From the NCBI GenBank assembly GCA_021324885.1, contig JAJPIF010000004.1:124001-188000 (forward strand): 64,000 nt of DNA, given 5' to 3'. The position numbers were made by a program, and so were the translations under genes. The notes below the pieces were generated by a model that had not been told where the DNA came from, did no database searches, and saw only the letters and a list, made by a program, of their open reading frames with translations. Every line of letters begins with the position of its first letter. Position 1 is the stretch's first letter. Shown here piece by piece: positions 38,557 through 47,384 of this stretch. This stretch comes from Pseudomonadota bacterium (GTDB lineage Bacteria > Desulfobacterota > Binatia > Binatales > Binataceae).

Positions 38557-38838
38557 ATGAAGACATGGGTTGGAATACTGGGAATCTTGGCCATTGCAGG
38601 GACGTTGTCGGCCTGCGGTCCTGATATGAAGGTCATTCAGGAAAACACCAACCGGGCACAGGCTGCCGCTTCGAAGGCTGAGTCCGACGCCACGGCCGCC
38701 GAACAGTCCGCGACCACCGCCGAGGCGGCGGCCAAGAAGGCCAGTGATGACGCGACGGCGGCTGAAGATGCGTCGCGCCGGGCCAACGACGCGGTGTCTC
38801 GCCTGGAGGCGGCGTTCTCAGAATCGGTTACCAAGTAG
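38557..38838 (+). CDS. Alanine-zipper lipoprotein 1
   Basis: A 93-residue lipoprotein. The signal MKTWVGILGILAIAGTLSAC has a good lipobox with Cys20 as the lipidated residue. The rest is a single Ala-rich heptad coiled coil (AAASKAESDATAAEQSATTA and onward), like the Lpp/alanine-zipper outer-membrane lipoproteins, although without the C-terminal Lys seen in peptidoglycan-linked Lpp, except that it ends in VTK. SD AGGAGG sits just upstream. A hairpin terminator follows at 38914. A larger relative lies at 41344, and the second groEL is between them. Confidence 0.85.
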   Translation: MKTWVGILGILAIAGTLSACGPDMKVIQENTNRAQAAASKAESDATAAEQSATTAEAAAKKASDDATAAEDASRRANDAVSRLEAAFSESVTK

Positions 38839-38890
38839 TTTTTTCAGACGGCAAGGGGGCAAGAAAGCCCGCTGGCGTAACAGTGCGGCC

Positions 38891-39319
38891 CTATTGCTCC
38901 GGGGAAGACGGCGCGCTCTGAGGCTTAAGCTTCAGAGCGTTGCTTTTTCGTTGCGCCATCTTGAGCAGCTCTCGTCTGACGCGCTCACGCAAAACGCCGT
39001 CGCGCTCGATACGCGCCTCGATATCACGGAACTGTTCCACCGTCAGATGCTGCTGCGCGGCAGCCTGATCCACGGTTAGCGTGCGATCGCGCTGCATCGC
39101 TTCGTAAACTTTAAGGTACTGTTCGACCTGGGCCGGAGAAACCTCATTGACCTCCCCCTCGTCGTCATTCTGGGTCAGATTAAGCGCGCGAATAGCGGCG
39201 AGGCGTTGGGCCGTCCCGGCGAAGTCATGAAACCTGGCAACCCAATATCCGGCAATCACCGCAACCACCAGGATTGCAACGACCAGCAACAGCGAACGTG
39301 GTGAAGCTTTCGGGTACAT
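38891..39319 (-). CDS. Single-pass membrane protein of unknown function
   Basis: A 142-residue protein with one transmembrane helix (residues about 10-28, LLLVVAILVVAVIAGYWVA) and a charged helical periplasmic or cytoplasmic domain (PAQVEQYLKVYEAMQRDRTL, then EQFRDIEARIERDGVLRERV). I do not recognise the family. The start at 39319 gives a sensible membrane anchor; the frame before it is not hydrophobic. It faces the second groEL divergently with 154 bases between starts, and its last codons overlap the terminator of the convergent lipoprotein gene. Confidence 0.7.
   Translation of the reverse strand: MYPKASPRSLLLVVAILVVAVIAGYWVARFHDFAGTAQRLAAIRALNLTQNDDEGEVNEVSPAQVEQYLKVYEAMQRDRTLTVDQAAAQQHLTVEQFRDIEARIERDGVLRERVRRELLKMAQRKSNALKLKPQSAPSSPEQ
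38914..38948 (+). terminator. Terminator of alanine-zipper lipoprotein 1, inside the convergent gene's 3' end
   Basis: An 11-bp stem with a TTAA loop (38914-38924 with 38929-38939), followed by a run of five T at 38944-38948. It lies 75 bases after the lipoprotein stop and within the last codons of the opposite-strand gene. Confidence 0.75.
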
Positions 39320-39473
39320 CTTCCTATGTTGGCACGCCGGAGATTCAGAACCAATAAATATCACCCTCTTGCAACAGGCACCATGATGCTTAATTTTTAA
39401 GGCGCGTAGCGAGAGTGTCCCGCCAGGGGATGCCCGCATCCATATCTAATCGTTTGCGACGGAGATAAATGCC

Positions 39474-41174
39474 ATGCCAGCCAAAATGGTTGAGCTTCAT
39501 GAAAAAGCACGCGCCGGAATTGTCAAAGGGGCCACGCTGGTGGCCCAGGCCGCCCGGGTGACGCTGGGACCCAGAGGACGCAACGTCCTGATTCAGAAGA
39601 CCTTTGGCGCCCCTCAAGTGACCAAGGACGGGGTCAGCGTGGTCCGCGAACTCGAATTCGAGGACAAGTTCGAAAATATCGGCGCGCGGCTGCTGCGCGA
39701 AGTGGCTCAAAAGACCGCCGACGTAGCCGGCGACGGCACCACCACCGCCACCGTGCTGGCCCGCAGCATCATCTCCGAGGGCATCAAGCTGATCGCCGCG
39801 GGCCTTGACCCGATGGAGATGAAGCGCGGAATCGACAGTGCCGTGCAAAAGGCCGTGGAGGCAATCAAGGGCCTGTCGCGGCCGGTTAAGGAGCGTGCAC
39901 GGATGGAACAGGTGGCGACCGTGGCCGCCAATGGTGACTCGACCATCGGTAAAATCGTCGCCGACGCGATGGATAAGGTGGGCAAGGAGGGAGTGATCAC
40001 CGTCGAGGAAGGCCGCGGGCTCGATACCACCCTCGATCTGGTCGAAGGCATGCGTTTCGACCGCGGCTACCTTTCGCCTTATTTCTGCACCAATCAGGAA
40101 CGGATGACGGTGGAACTGGAGGAACCCTTCATCCTGTTCCATGAGAAGAAGATCTCCTCGATGCGCGAGTTGCTGCCGCTCTTGGAAAAGGTGCTGCATG
40201 ACGGCCGGCCGCTGTTGATTGTCGCCGAAGAAGTGGAAGGCGAAGCGCTGGCGACATTGGTAGTCAACAAACTGCGCGGCACGCTCAAGATCGCTGCCGT
40301 CAAGGCGCCCGGTTATGGCGACCGCCGCAAGGAAATGATGCAGGATATGGCCATCCTGACCGGCGGCCGTGTGGTTGCCGAAGAACTTGGTCTGAAGCTG
40401 GAGAATCTGCCGCTAAGCTCCCTGGGCCGATGCAAGCGCGTGGTAGTCGACAAAGACAATACCACGCTGGTGGGCGGCTTGGGCAAAAAGGCGGATATCC
40501 AGGGACGCATCGCCCAGCTTCGTGAACAGATCAAGCAGACCACTTCGGATTACGATCGCGAGAAGCTCGAGGAGCGCGTGGCCAAACTCAGTGGCGGCGT
40601 GGCGGTGATCAAGGTCGGCGCGGCCACCGAAGTCGAGATGAAGGAGCGAAAGGCGCGGGTTGACGATTCGGTCCACGCGCTGCGCGCCGCGATGGAAGAG
40701 GGAATCGTGCCGGGCGGCGGCGTGGCTTTGGTGCGGGCGCAAAAGGCCGTGCGCGAACTCAGTTTCACCGAAGACCGCCAGGCGGGAGTGAAGATCGTCC
40801 TGCAGGCGATGGCCGAGCCGCTGCGTCAAATCGCCGCCAATGCCGGTTTCGAACCGCCCCTGGTGTACAACAAGGTGGCGGAAGGCAAAGGCAACTTCGG
40901 ATTCAACGCGCGCACCGAGAAATTCGAGGACCTGGTGGAGGCCGGCGTCGTCGATCCGGCCAAGGTTGTGCGTACGGCGCTGGAAAACGCCGCCAGCGTT
41001 GCCGCGTTGCTGATTACAACTGAAGCTGCCATTGCGGAGAAACCCAAAAAGAAAACTCCGATGCCGCCGATGCCTCCGGGTGGTGGCGGTATGGGCGGAA
41101 TGCCCGGTGGAATGGGCGGCATGCCGGGTATGGACGGCGCGGACGGCATGGGCGACATGGGTGAAGATTTCTGA
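39474..41174 (+). CDS. groEL2: Chaperonin GroEL, copy 2 (diverged, without groES)
   Basis: A 566-residue chaperonin clearly homologous to the copy at 5086-6705 but diverged in the equatorial N terminus ([20 protein letters not shown]) and longer at the C terminus, where a Met/Gly-rich tail ends GDMGEDF. The ATP motif [11 protein letters not shown] is intact, so ATPase activity is expected. No groES follows and I found no CIRCE upstream. It therefore probably escapes HrcA and uses the GroES from the first locus. Small alanine-zipper lipoproteins lie on both sides. Confidence 0.96.
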   Translation: MPAKMVELHEKARAGIVKGATLVAQAARVTLGPRGRNVLIQKTFGAPQVTKDGVSVVRELEFEDKFENIGARLLREVAQKTADVAGDGTTTATVLARSIISEGIKLIAAGLDPMEMKRGIDSAVQKAVEAIKGLSRPVKERARMEQVATVAANGDSTIGKIVADAMDKVGKEGVITVEEGRGLDTTLDLVEGMRFDRGYLSPYFCTNQERMTVELEEPFILFHEKKISSMRELLPLLEKVLHDGRPLLIVAEEVEGEALATLVVNKLRGTLKIAAVKAPGYGDRRKEMMQDMAILTGGRVVAEELGLKLENLPLSSLGRCKRVVVDKDNTTLVGGLGKKADIQGRIAQLREQIKQTTSDYDREKLEERVAKLSGGVAVIKVGAATEVEMKERKARVDDSVHALRAAMEEGIVPGGGVALVRAQKAVRELSFTEDRQAGVKIVLQAMAEPLRQIAANAGFEPPLVYNKVAEGKGNFGFNARTEKFEDLVEAGVVDPAKVVRTALENAASVAALLITTEAAIAEKPKKKTPMPPMPPGGGGMGGMPGGMGGMPGMDGADGMGDMGEDF

Positions 41175-41343
41175 TAACGGGCGCTGGCTGCAGCCCAAGC
41201 GTAGTTAATGCTAAAAGTGGAGTTATAGTAGCTTTTCGTATATCGGAAGCTTGCATGTAAGTGGTTTCTATGACAAACATCATCTGAACGAACTTCTTGG
41301 TAAGTCGATAGGCTGGTGCGAGGACTCTTAAGGAGGTAAATTG

Positions 41344-41796
41344 ATGCAGGGACTTTCGGGAACTTCAAAATTGATTGGGCTGGCCGGCTCGCTGTTGATC
41401 CTGGCGCTGGTGGCTGCTGGATGCAGTTCGGGCAATCCGACTCCGGAGCAGAATGCGATCAACGCGGCTAATCAGGCCGATCAAGCAGCCTCGCGCGCTG
41501 ATGCGGCTGCTCAGCGTGCTCAAGCGGCGGCATCGCAGGCTCAGTCGGCAGCCAGCCGCACTGAGCAAGCGGCCAACGATGCCAAGGCGGCTGCTGATCG
41601 CGCTGAGGCGATTGCCGAGAAGACGATGACCAGGAGACCGCGGCACCGGAGGATGGTGCATCGTCACTTCCATCACCATGTCCACCACATGGCAGCTCCG
41701 GCTGCGGCTCCCGCGGCGGCACCGGAAGCAGCTCCTCCGGCGGGTGGTCCTCCACCAGCGGGTGGTGGCGCTCCTCCGGCAGGCGGCACGCCGTAA
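41344..41796 (+). CDS. Alanine-zipper lipoprotein 2 with a His-rich segment
   Basis: A 150-residue lipoprotein. Signal and lipobox end at Cys27 (LVAAGC). Residues about 36-94 are an Ala-zipper coiled coil like that of the gene at 38557. Residues 101-115 contain eight His (at 101, 106, 108, 110-112, 114, 115) among Arg residues, which may bind metal. The last 35 residues are Ala/Pro/Gly-rich. AAGGAGGT lies eight bases before the ATG, and a strong terminator follows. It begins 170 bases after groEL2 and could be partly read through from it. Confidence 0.83.
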   Translation: MQGLSGTSKLIGLAGSLLILALVAAGCSSGNPTPEQNAINAANQADQAASRADAAAQRAQAAASQAQSAASRTEQAANDAKAAADRAEAIAEKTMTRRPRHRRMVHRHFHHHVHHMAAPAAAPAAAPEAAPPAGGPPPAGGGAPPAGGTP

Positions 41797-41819
41797 CGAC
41801 CCAGGTTGTTGATGAACCG

Positions 41820-41856
41820 AAAGGGCAGCCTCCAAAGAGGCTGCCCTTTTCTTTTT
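41820..41856 (+). terminator. Rho-independent terminator after alanine-zipper lipoprotein 2
   Basis: A perfect stem of at least 12 bp (41821-41832 with 41837-41848) around a CAAA loop, extended by A-T pairs and followed by T-rich sequence (TTTTCTTTTT). It lies 24 bases after the stop codon. Confidence 0.92.
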
Positions 41857-41947
41857 GGTGACCATCGGCCAGTCTCCCATGGCCCACACTCAATTCGTTT
41901 TAAGGATTGGATTGACCAACGCGCCAACGAAGGCGAAGCTTGCAGGT

Positions 41948-42766
41948 ATGCCGATCGAATCGAAGCCCAACACCAGTGCTCCGCAGGCTGATTTGAACCG
42001 TTTGCCTTTGGAAATCCGGCGGGGACTTTACGAGACGATCTTCCGCCGTCGCGACATGCGCGAGTTTCGTCCCGACCCGGTTCCGGATGAGGTTCTCGCG
42101 CGCGTGCTGGTGGCCGCCCATCATGCGGGGAGCGTCGGCTTTACCCAGCCTTGGGACTTCATCGTGGTGCGCGACCTCGAGCGCCGGCGGGAGGTCAAAC
42201 GCGTGTTCGAGGAAGAACGGCTGCGCAACGCCGAGCAGTTCAGCGGCCAGCGACGCGAGAAGTTTCTTTCGCTCAAGCTCGAAGGTATCGTCGAATCGCC
42301 GCTCAACCTGATCGTGACCTGCGAGCCCGATCGGTTCGGCCCGGGGGTGTTGGGCAAGACAGCAATCACGGAAGTGGAGATCTATTCCACCTGTCTGGCA
42401 ATCGAAAACCTCTGGCTGGCTGCGCGCGTGGAGGGATTGGGAGTCGGATGGGTCAGTATTTTGCGCAACGAATGCCTGCGGCGAACTTTCGGAATTCCCA
42501 AAAACGTCATCCCCATCGCCTATCTATGCATCGGTTACGTCGACTCGTTCCCTTCGCGTCCAATTCTGGAGAAGGCGGGATGGGCGGAACGACTGTCGCC
42601 GCATCGCCTGCTGCACTTCGACTCGTGGGAACATCGCGCCTCGGACGATCAGCCATTGACGCGCCTGGTAAGGGATCCGGAAATCTGGCGCGATATTTTT
42701 CCCGGGGAGGAAGCCGGCTCCAAGGATGGACCAGAGTGGAAACAAGCGCCACAGTTGCGCAAATGA
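41948..42766 (+). CDS. bluB: 5,6-dimethylbenzimidazole synthase (BluB)
   Basis: Breaks down reduced FMN with oxygen to give the lower ligand of vitamin B12. The 272 residues show the BluB signature RRRDMREFRPDPVPDEVL and HHAGSVGFTQPWDFIVVRD, which sets it apart from ordinary nitroreductases, plus the AITEVEIYSTCLAIENLWLAAR helix. The frame is open farther upstream with Met codons at 41855 and 41879. I prefer 41948 as it is nearest the family start, but its SD is weak. A sulfurtransferase and pcp follow on the same strand. Confidence 0.88.
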   Translation: MPIESKPNTSAPQADLNRLPLEIRRGLYETIFRRRDMREFRPDPVPDEVLARVLVAAHHAGSVGFTQPWDFIVVRDLERRREVKRVFEEERLRNAEQFSGQRREKFLSLKLEGIVESPLNLIVTCEPDRFGPGVLGKTAITEVEIYSTCLAIENLWLAARVEGLGVGWVSILRNECLRRTFGIPKNVIPIAYLCIGYVDSFPSRPILEKAGWAERLSPHRLLHFDSWEHRASDDQPLTRLVRDPEIWRDIFPGEEAGSKDGPEWKQAPQLRK

Positions 42767-42784
42767 AGGTCGGACTGGTGGAAA

Positions 42785-43588
42785 ATGAGTCAATTCCTTG
42801 TCGATGCAGATTGGCTTAAAGGTACCCCCTCGCGGAATTTCGTATTGATCGATACCCGCACAGCGGAGGAGTTCTGGGCCGGACACCTCGCGCACGCACG
42901 CCATCTCGATCCTTTCCCATTTCATTATTACGACACCAGTCCCAAGGCGATCCGCGAGTTCACCCAGCAATCCGAATGGATCTTTTCGGCGTTGGGAATC
43001 ACCGGAAAGGAAGCGGTGGTGTTTTATGAAAACGACACCGGGATGCGGGCGGCGCGCGGGGCCTGGATTCTCGAATATCTCGGCCATCCCGCGGTAAAGA
43101 TTCTCGACGGCGGTCTGAAGGCGCTGGATGGCGTGGAGCTTGAGACGGTAGCCGATCCAATCAGGCCTTCTCGTTTCCGATCGGCGCCCCGTCCTGAAAT
43201 CCTGGCGACATTTGAAGAGGTAGCCAATGCCCTGGGCGACCGCGCGGTGCGCATTCTCGACGTGCGCAGCGAAGCCGAATACTACGGCGAGAACGTGCGC
43301 GCCAAACGCGGCGGCGCGATTCCCCGCGCGGTTAATCGCGACTGGTTGTTGAACCTGGATGAAGCCGGGAAATTCAAGTCGCCGCAGGAATTGCGGACGG
43401 TGTTCGAATCGCTTGGATTTTCCCCCAATCAAAAAATCATTGCCTATTGTCAGGGCGGCTATCGCGCCGCTCACGCCTACTACGCCTTGCGTCTGGCGGG
43501 CTTCAATCGCGTCAGCAATTATCTCGGCTCGTGGGGCGAATGGGGCAACCGCGAAGAGTTGCCGATCGAAACGCCGCGGCGTCCGTGA
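42785..43588 (+). CDS. Two-domain rhodanese sulfurtransferase
   Basis: A 267-residue thiosulfate or 3-mercaptopyruvate sulfurtransferase. The N-terminal inactive rhodanese domain contains LIDTRTAEEFWAGHLAHARH. The C-terminal domain contains LDVRSEAEYYGE and the active loop YCQGGYRA with the persulfide-forming Cys222. The loop CQGGYR is nearer the thiosulfate class than the mercaptopyruvate class (CGSGVT), but specificity should be left open. Its stop overlaps the GTG start of pcp (GTGA). Confidence 0.93.
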   Translation: MSQFLVDADWLKGTPSRNFVLIDTRTAEEFWAGHLAHARHLDPFPFHYYDTSPKAIREFTQQSEWIFSALGITGKEAVVFYENDTGMRAARGAWILEYLGHPAVKILDGGLKALDGVELETVADPIRPSRFRSAPRPEILATFEEVANALGDRAVRILDVRSEAEYYGENVRAKRGGAIPRAVNRDWLLNLDEAGKFKSPQELRTVFESLGFSPNQKIIAYCQGGYRAAHAYYALRLAGFNRVSNYLGSWGEWGNREELPIETPRRP

Positions 43589-44268
43589 AAAAAGCCGCCA
43601 AGCGCCTCTCGTCTCACGCCCGGCGCCGCAACGGTGAAGAACCGCTGATCCTGCTGGGCGGGTTCGAACCGTTTCACGGCGAAAGACGCAATCCGTCGCT
43701 CGTAGTGGCCCGCGCGCTCGACGGCGCATCGATCGGCGCTCTGCGCGTCAGGGCATTACAACTGCCGGTGGTCTACGGGCGCGCGACGCGCCGGATTACG
43801 GAGGCGATCGAACATTTGCGGCCAGCCGCGGTTTTAGGCCTGGGCCAGGCAGGCGGGCGCCCCGTGATCACGCTGGAGCGCATAGCGGTAAATCTCGCGG
43901 ATGGGCCGCAGCCTGACAATTCGGGCCGGCGCTCGATCGACAAGCCGGTGGTCCGCGATGGTCCCGACGGCTACTTCGCGCGCCTGCCATTGCGCGAAAT
44001 CCTGCGCGCGCTGGCGCGCCGGCGTATTCCCGCCGCGCTGTCGCTGAGCGCCGGCAGCTTCATCTGCAACGCGGTGATGTACGCGGCGCTGCACCATCTG
44101 CGCGAGCGCCGCTCCGTCCCCTGCGGCTTCATCCATCTCCCCTACGACACGTATCAGGCGAGGCGCCATCTGCGCGAGCCCAGCATGTGCGTCGATCTGA
44201 TGGTCGACGCCATCCGGACGACAATCGAGGTAATCGCCAGACATGCCAAACCGCAACCTTATGCGTGA
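43585..44268 (+). CDS. pcp: Pyrrolidone-carboxylate peptidase
   Basis: Removes N-terminal pyroglutamate from peptides. The 227 residues show ILLGGFEPFHGERRNPS at the N terminus and the catalytic triad segments: Glu in TLERIAVN, Cys in SAGSFICNAVMY and His in CGFIHLPYD. A longer open frame exists, but the GTG at 43585 gives the family-like length and overlaps the sulfurtransferase stop by GTGA, so translation is coupled. Confidence 0.92.
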   Translation: MKKAAKRLSSHARRRNGEEPLILLGGFEPFHGERRNPSLVVARALDGASIGALRVRALQLPVVYGRATRRITEAIEHLRPAAVLGLGQAGGRPVITLERIAVNLADGPQPDNSGRRSIDKPVVRDGPDGYFARLPLREILRALARRRIPAALSLSAGSFICNAVMYAALHHLRERRSVPCGFIHLPYDTYQARRHLREPSMCVDLMVDAIRTTIEVIARHAKPQPYA

Positions 44269-44573
44269 CGCCTCAGTACGGTGACTTGATAATTCAACCC
44301 GTATCAGGCTTTGGCACACATCGCGGCTCGGTCCGGGTTCATGATGATTGCAGCCGCCAGCAGAGCGATTCCTTGCAGACCCGCGACGCGATCCTGCTCC
44401 AGTTCGTTCCAACCACCAGCCTCGGTATTCATCAACGCAAACCCCGCGAATCTCCACGAGGGTTGGCGTCAAGTCAATCCGTGTTCGACGAATTACCGAA
44501 CGCACAAATCTGTGGTACTGTTCAGCCATCGCAGACCGGCTGCGCCTCAAACAATTATTGCGGAGTTGGATGA
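44269..44573. other. 305-base intergenic region with one possible small minus-strand frame
   Basis: The only candidate I see is a 42-codon frame on the minus strand, ATG at 44432 to TGA at 44304. It has a hydrophobic middle (LQGIALLAAAIIMNP) and neighbour-like codon use, but lacks a good SD. It could be a small membrane peptide or chance. Nothing else in the stretch is recognisable. Confidence 0.35.
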
Positions 44574-45821
44574 ATGGCCGAGGCATTTCTGTCCGATGTC
44601 AAAGTGCTGGAACTGGGCGATGAAAAGGGCGAGTTCTGCGGCAAACTGTTCGCGGGCGCGGGCGCTGACGTGATCAAAGTCGAGCCGCCCGGCGGCGCCT
44701 CCTCCCGTCTCAACGGTCCTTTTTATCACGATCAACCCGACCCCGACCGCAGTCTTTATTTCTGGCATTACAACGTCGGCAAGCGCGGCATTACGCTGGA
44801 TATTCATGCTGCGCAGGCGAAAGCCCTGCTCGAAAAACTAATCGCGGACAGCGACGTACTGATCGACAGTCTGCCGCTCGACACGATGGCCGGCCTGGGG
44901 CTGGACTGGACCGCGCTGCAAAGAATCAACCCACGCCTCATCTACCTGGTGCTGACGCCGTTTGGACGCAGCGGACCGTGGCGCGATTACAAGGCAACCG
45001 ACCTGATCTACCTGGCGCTGGGCGGACCGATGATGTGCTGCGGCTACGATCCCAAACCGGACGGCAGTTATGACACCCCGCCCATCGCGCCGCAGATGTG
45101 GCATGCGTACCACATCGCGTGCAACCAGGCCTTTATTGCCGCGATCGGAGCGCTGATCGGGCGCCAAACGCACGGCAACGGCGAGATGATCGATGTGCCG
45201 ATCCATCAGGCGGTCGCCGTTTCCACCGAGGTTGACGTCCCGATTTGGATCTACAGCCACAAACCGGTATTCCGGCAAACTGGACGCCACGCCGTGCAGC
45301 GCATTACACCACAGGCGCAATTTCAAACCCGGGACGGGCGCTACTCGATGCTTCTGTTGGGCATCACGCCGCGCGAAACCGCCGCGCTGATCGATTTCCT
45401 GACCGCGAAGGGGTTCGGCAACGAGTTGCATGAAAAATTCAAAGACCCGGCCAGTCGCCGCGGACCCGAATTCAGCGCTTGTCTCAATCGCGCGTTGGCG
45501 CAATGTATGGGCGCATTTGGCGTCGAAGAGATCTGGAGAGAAGCGGCGGGCAAGCGGATATCCTGGGCCGCGATTCGTCTGCCTGAGGAGAACCTGACCG
45601 ACGAGCATTGGCGGATGCGTCAGACCTTCGCCCGCGTCGAGCATCCCGAGCTGGGCGAGACTTTCGATTATGTCGGCGCGCCCACGCTGGCCGAAGCTTG
45701 TCCGTGGCGCACCGGCCCTCGCGCACCGCTGCGTGGGGAACACAATCAGGAAATCTACCGGACCAAATTGGGCCTGGACCAGCAGCAAATCGAACAACTC
45801 CACCGTGACGGCATCATCTAG
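44574..45821 (+). CDS. CaiB/BaiF-type CoA-transferase homologue lacking the catalytic Asp, copy 2
   Basis: A 415-residue protein with the class III CoA-transferase fold. It has GADVIKVEPPGGASSR and KRGITLDIHAAQAK at the N terminus and CGEHNQEI-like GEHNQEIYRTKLGLD at the C terminus. At the position of the nucleophilic Asp, 18 residues before the conserved Arg, it has Tyr179 followed by His180 (WHAYHIACN). Without that Asp the usual glutamyl/aspartyl-CoA thioester cannot form, so it may be inactive, use another residue, or do a different CoA reaction such as isomerisation. The start ATG follows GGAG. Confidence 0.88.
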   Translation: MAEAFLSDVKVLELGDEKGEFCGKLFAGAGADVIKVEPPGGASSRLNGPFYHDQPDPDRSLYFWHYNVGKRGITLDIHAAQAKALLEKLIADSDVLIDSLPLDTMAGLGLDWTALQRINPRLIYLVLTPFGRSGPWRDYKATDLIYLALGGPMMCCGYDPKPDGSYDTPPIAPQMWHAYHIACNQAFIAAIGALIGRQTHGNGEMIDVPIHQAVAVSTEVDVPIWIYSHKPVFRQTGRHAVQRITPQAQFQTRDGRYSMLLLGITPRETAALIDFLTAKGFGNELHEKFKDPASRRGPEFSACLNRALAQCMGAFGVEEIWREAAGKRISWAAIRLPEENLTDEHWRMRQTFARVEHPELGETFDYVGAPTLAEACPWRTGPRAPLRGEHNQEIYRTKLGLDQQQIEQLHRDGII

Positions 45822-45994
45822 TTTCTAAAAATGCATTGTAATCAGGTGATTGCGCGAAATTCGCCGCGAAACACCGGCAGAAATCCATCCCCTCTCGCGG
45901 ACGCCCGCCGGGGGCCGAGAGATGCAACAGGATAAAGCGGATATGGCGACCATCGCGCAGCGCCCATCCATAATAAACCTTGGGAGGACATCAC

Positions 45995-47263
45995 GTGAGA
46001 CCGCTTGAAGGAGTACGCATCCTGGACCTTACCTGGGTCCTCGCCGGGGGCGGGGGACCGCGCCTGCTCGACGCGCTGGGCGCCGAGGCGATTCGTATCG
46101 AATGGCGCGATCGGCTGGATAGCCTGCGCCTCGCCGCTCCGTTCGTGGGACCCGAGCCGGATAAGTCAAAGCCGCGCGGGCCTAATGATCCACCGCCCAA
46201 CATCAACCGATCGGGCATCTTCAACGATATCAACTCGGGCAAACGCGCCATCAGCCTGAACATGAGCCAACCGAAGGGGCGGGAAGTGTTCAAGCGCCTG
46301 GTCGCAGTCAGCGACGTTGTAGTTGATTCATTCACCTCGGAAACGATGCGCAACTGGGGGTTGGGTTACGAGGTCTTGAAGTCGATCAAGCCCGACATCA
46401 TTTACCTTCAGCAATCCGGATGGGGTTACAAAGGGATCTACTCGGGTTTTGGGTCGTACGGTCCGGTCGCGCAGGCGATTTCGGGCCTTACCGAACAATC
46501 GGGCTTGCCCACGCCTTATCCGCCCGCCGGCTGGGGCTACTCATACATGGATTGGAGCGGTGCTTACTACTGCGCGATCATGATGCTGCTGGCAATCTAC
46601 TACAAAAAGCGCACCGGCAAGGGTCAATATATTGACGGTTCTCAGCTTGAACCGTCGATCTATCTAACCGGGACAGCGGTGCTCGACTACTCCGTAAACA
46701 GACGCCATTGGCAAAGGAGCGGCAATCGCGCAATTGCCCGGCCGGCGGCGCCGCATGGAGCCTATCGATGTGCGGGGGAGGATCGATGGATCGCAATAGC
46801 GGTTACCAGCGAGGAGGAGTGGAACGCGCTGGTCAGGGAAATGGGCAATCCGCAATGGGCCGCCGATCCGCGGTTTGGCACGATGGCGGCGCGCGTGGCC
46901 AACCAAGACGAACTCGATCGGTTGGTGGGCGAATGGACCATCAATCAGGAACCGTTCGCATTGCAGGAGCGCCTTCAGCACGCCGGAGTGCCGGCCGGGG
47001 TCTGCCAGACCGCTGAGGATCGGGTCGAACGCGATCCACAACTGCGCCATCTGAATTGGCTGATTCCGTTGGCTCACAGGGAGATCGGCACCTGGCCAAT
47101 AAAGAACGTTCCGTTTCACTTCAGCAACGCCCAGGTCGATCAGGGCGGCCCCTTACGGCGCGCATCGCCCTGTTATGGTGAGGATAACGATTACGTTTAT
47201 GGTGAGCTTCTCGGCATGACTGCCGCAGAACAAGCCGAGCTGCGCAAGGAGGGAATAATCTAA
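45995..47263 (+). CDS. CaiB/BaiF-type CoA-transferase, copy 3
   Basis: A 422-residue class III CoA-transferase. A TTG at 45980 lies 15 bases upstream in frame, but it sits inside the sequence that must be the Shine-Dalgarno (GGGAGG). I therefore start at the GTG at 45995, seven bases after it. The catalytic Asp is Asp186 in SYMDWSGAYY. The N terminus departs from the usual VIKVE motif (EAIRIEWRDRLDSL), so the cofactor contacts may differ. It is followed by an excisionase-like regulator on the opposite strand. Confidence 0.91.
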   Translation: MRPLEGVRILDLTWVLAGGGGPRLLDALGAEAIRIEWRDRLDSLRLAAPFVGPEPDKSKPRGPNDPPPNINRSGIFNDINSGKRAISLNMSQPKGREVFKRLVAVSDVVVDSFTSETMRNWGLGYEVLKSIKPDIIYLQQSGWGYKGIYSGFGSYGPVAQAISGLTEQSGLPTPYPPAGWGYSYMDWSGAYYCAIMMLLAIYYKKRTGKGQYIDGSQLEPSIYLTGTAVLDYSVNRRHWQRSGNRAIARPAAPHGAYRCAGEDRWIAIAVTSEEEWNALVREMGNPQWAADPRFGTMAARVANQDELDRLVGEWTINQEPFALQERLQHAGVPAGVCQTAEDRVERDPQLRHLNWLIPLAHREIGTWPIKNVPFHFSNAQVDQGGPLRRASPCYGEDNDYVYGELLGMTAAEQAELRKEGII

Positions 47264-47384
47264 GGCGCCGCTGATTGCAGCGGAAAATTAAGACGAAGAA
47301 AGCTTCCCTTATTTCGTCTGAGCAAATAAGCGCCCGGTTCAGGCCGGGCGGGCCAGGCCGTTGGTTTTGACTGTTGGACGGAAT

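Noticed and set aside
39320-39473. Region upstream of groEL2 examined for CIRCE or a sigma-32-type promoter.
   Set aside because: No TTAGCACTC-like arms and no CTTGAA/CCCCAT pair with proper spacing; only a weak TTGCAA/TAATTT pair.
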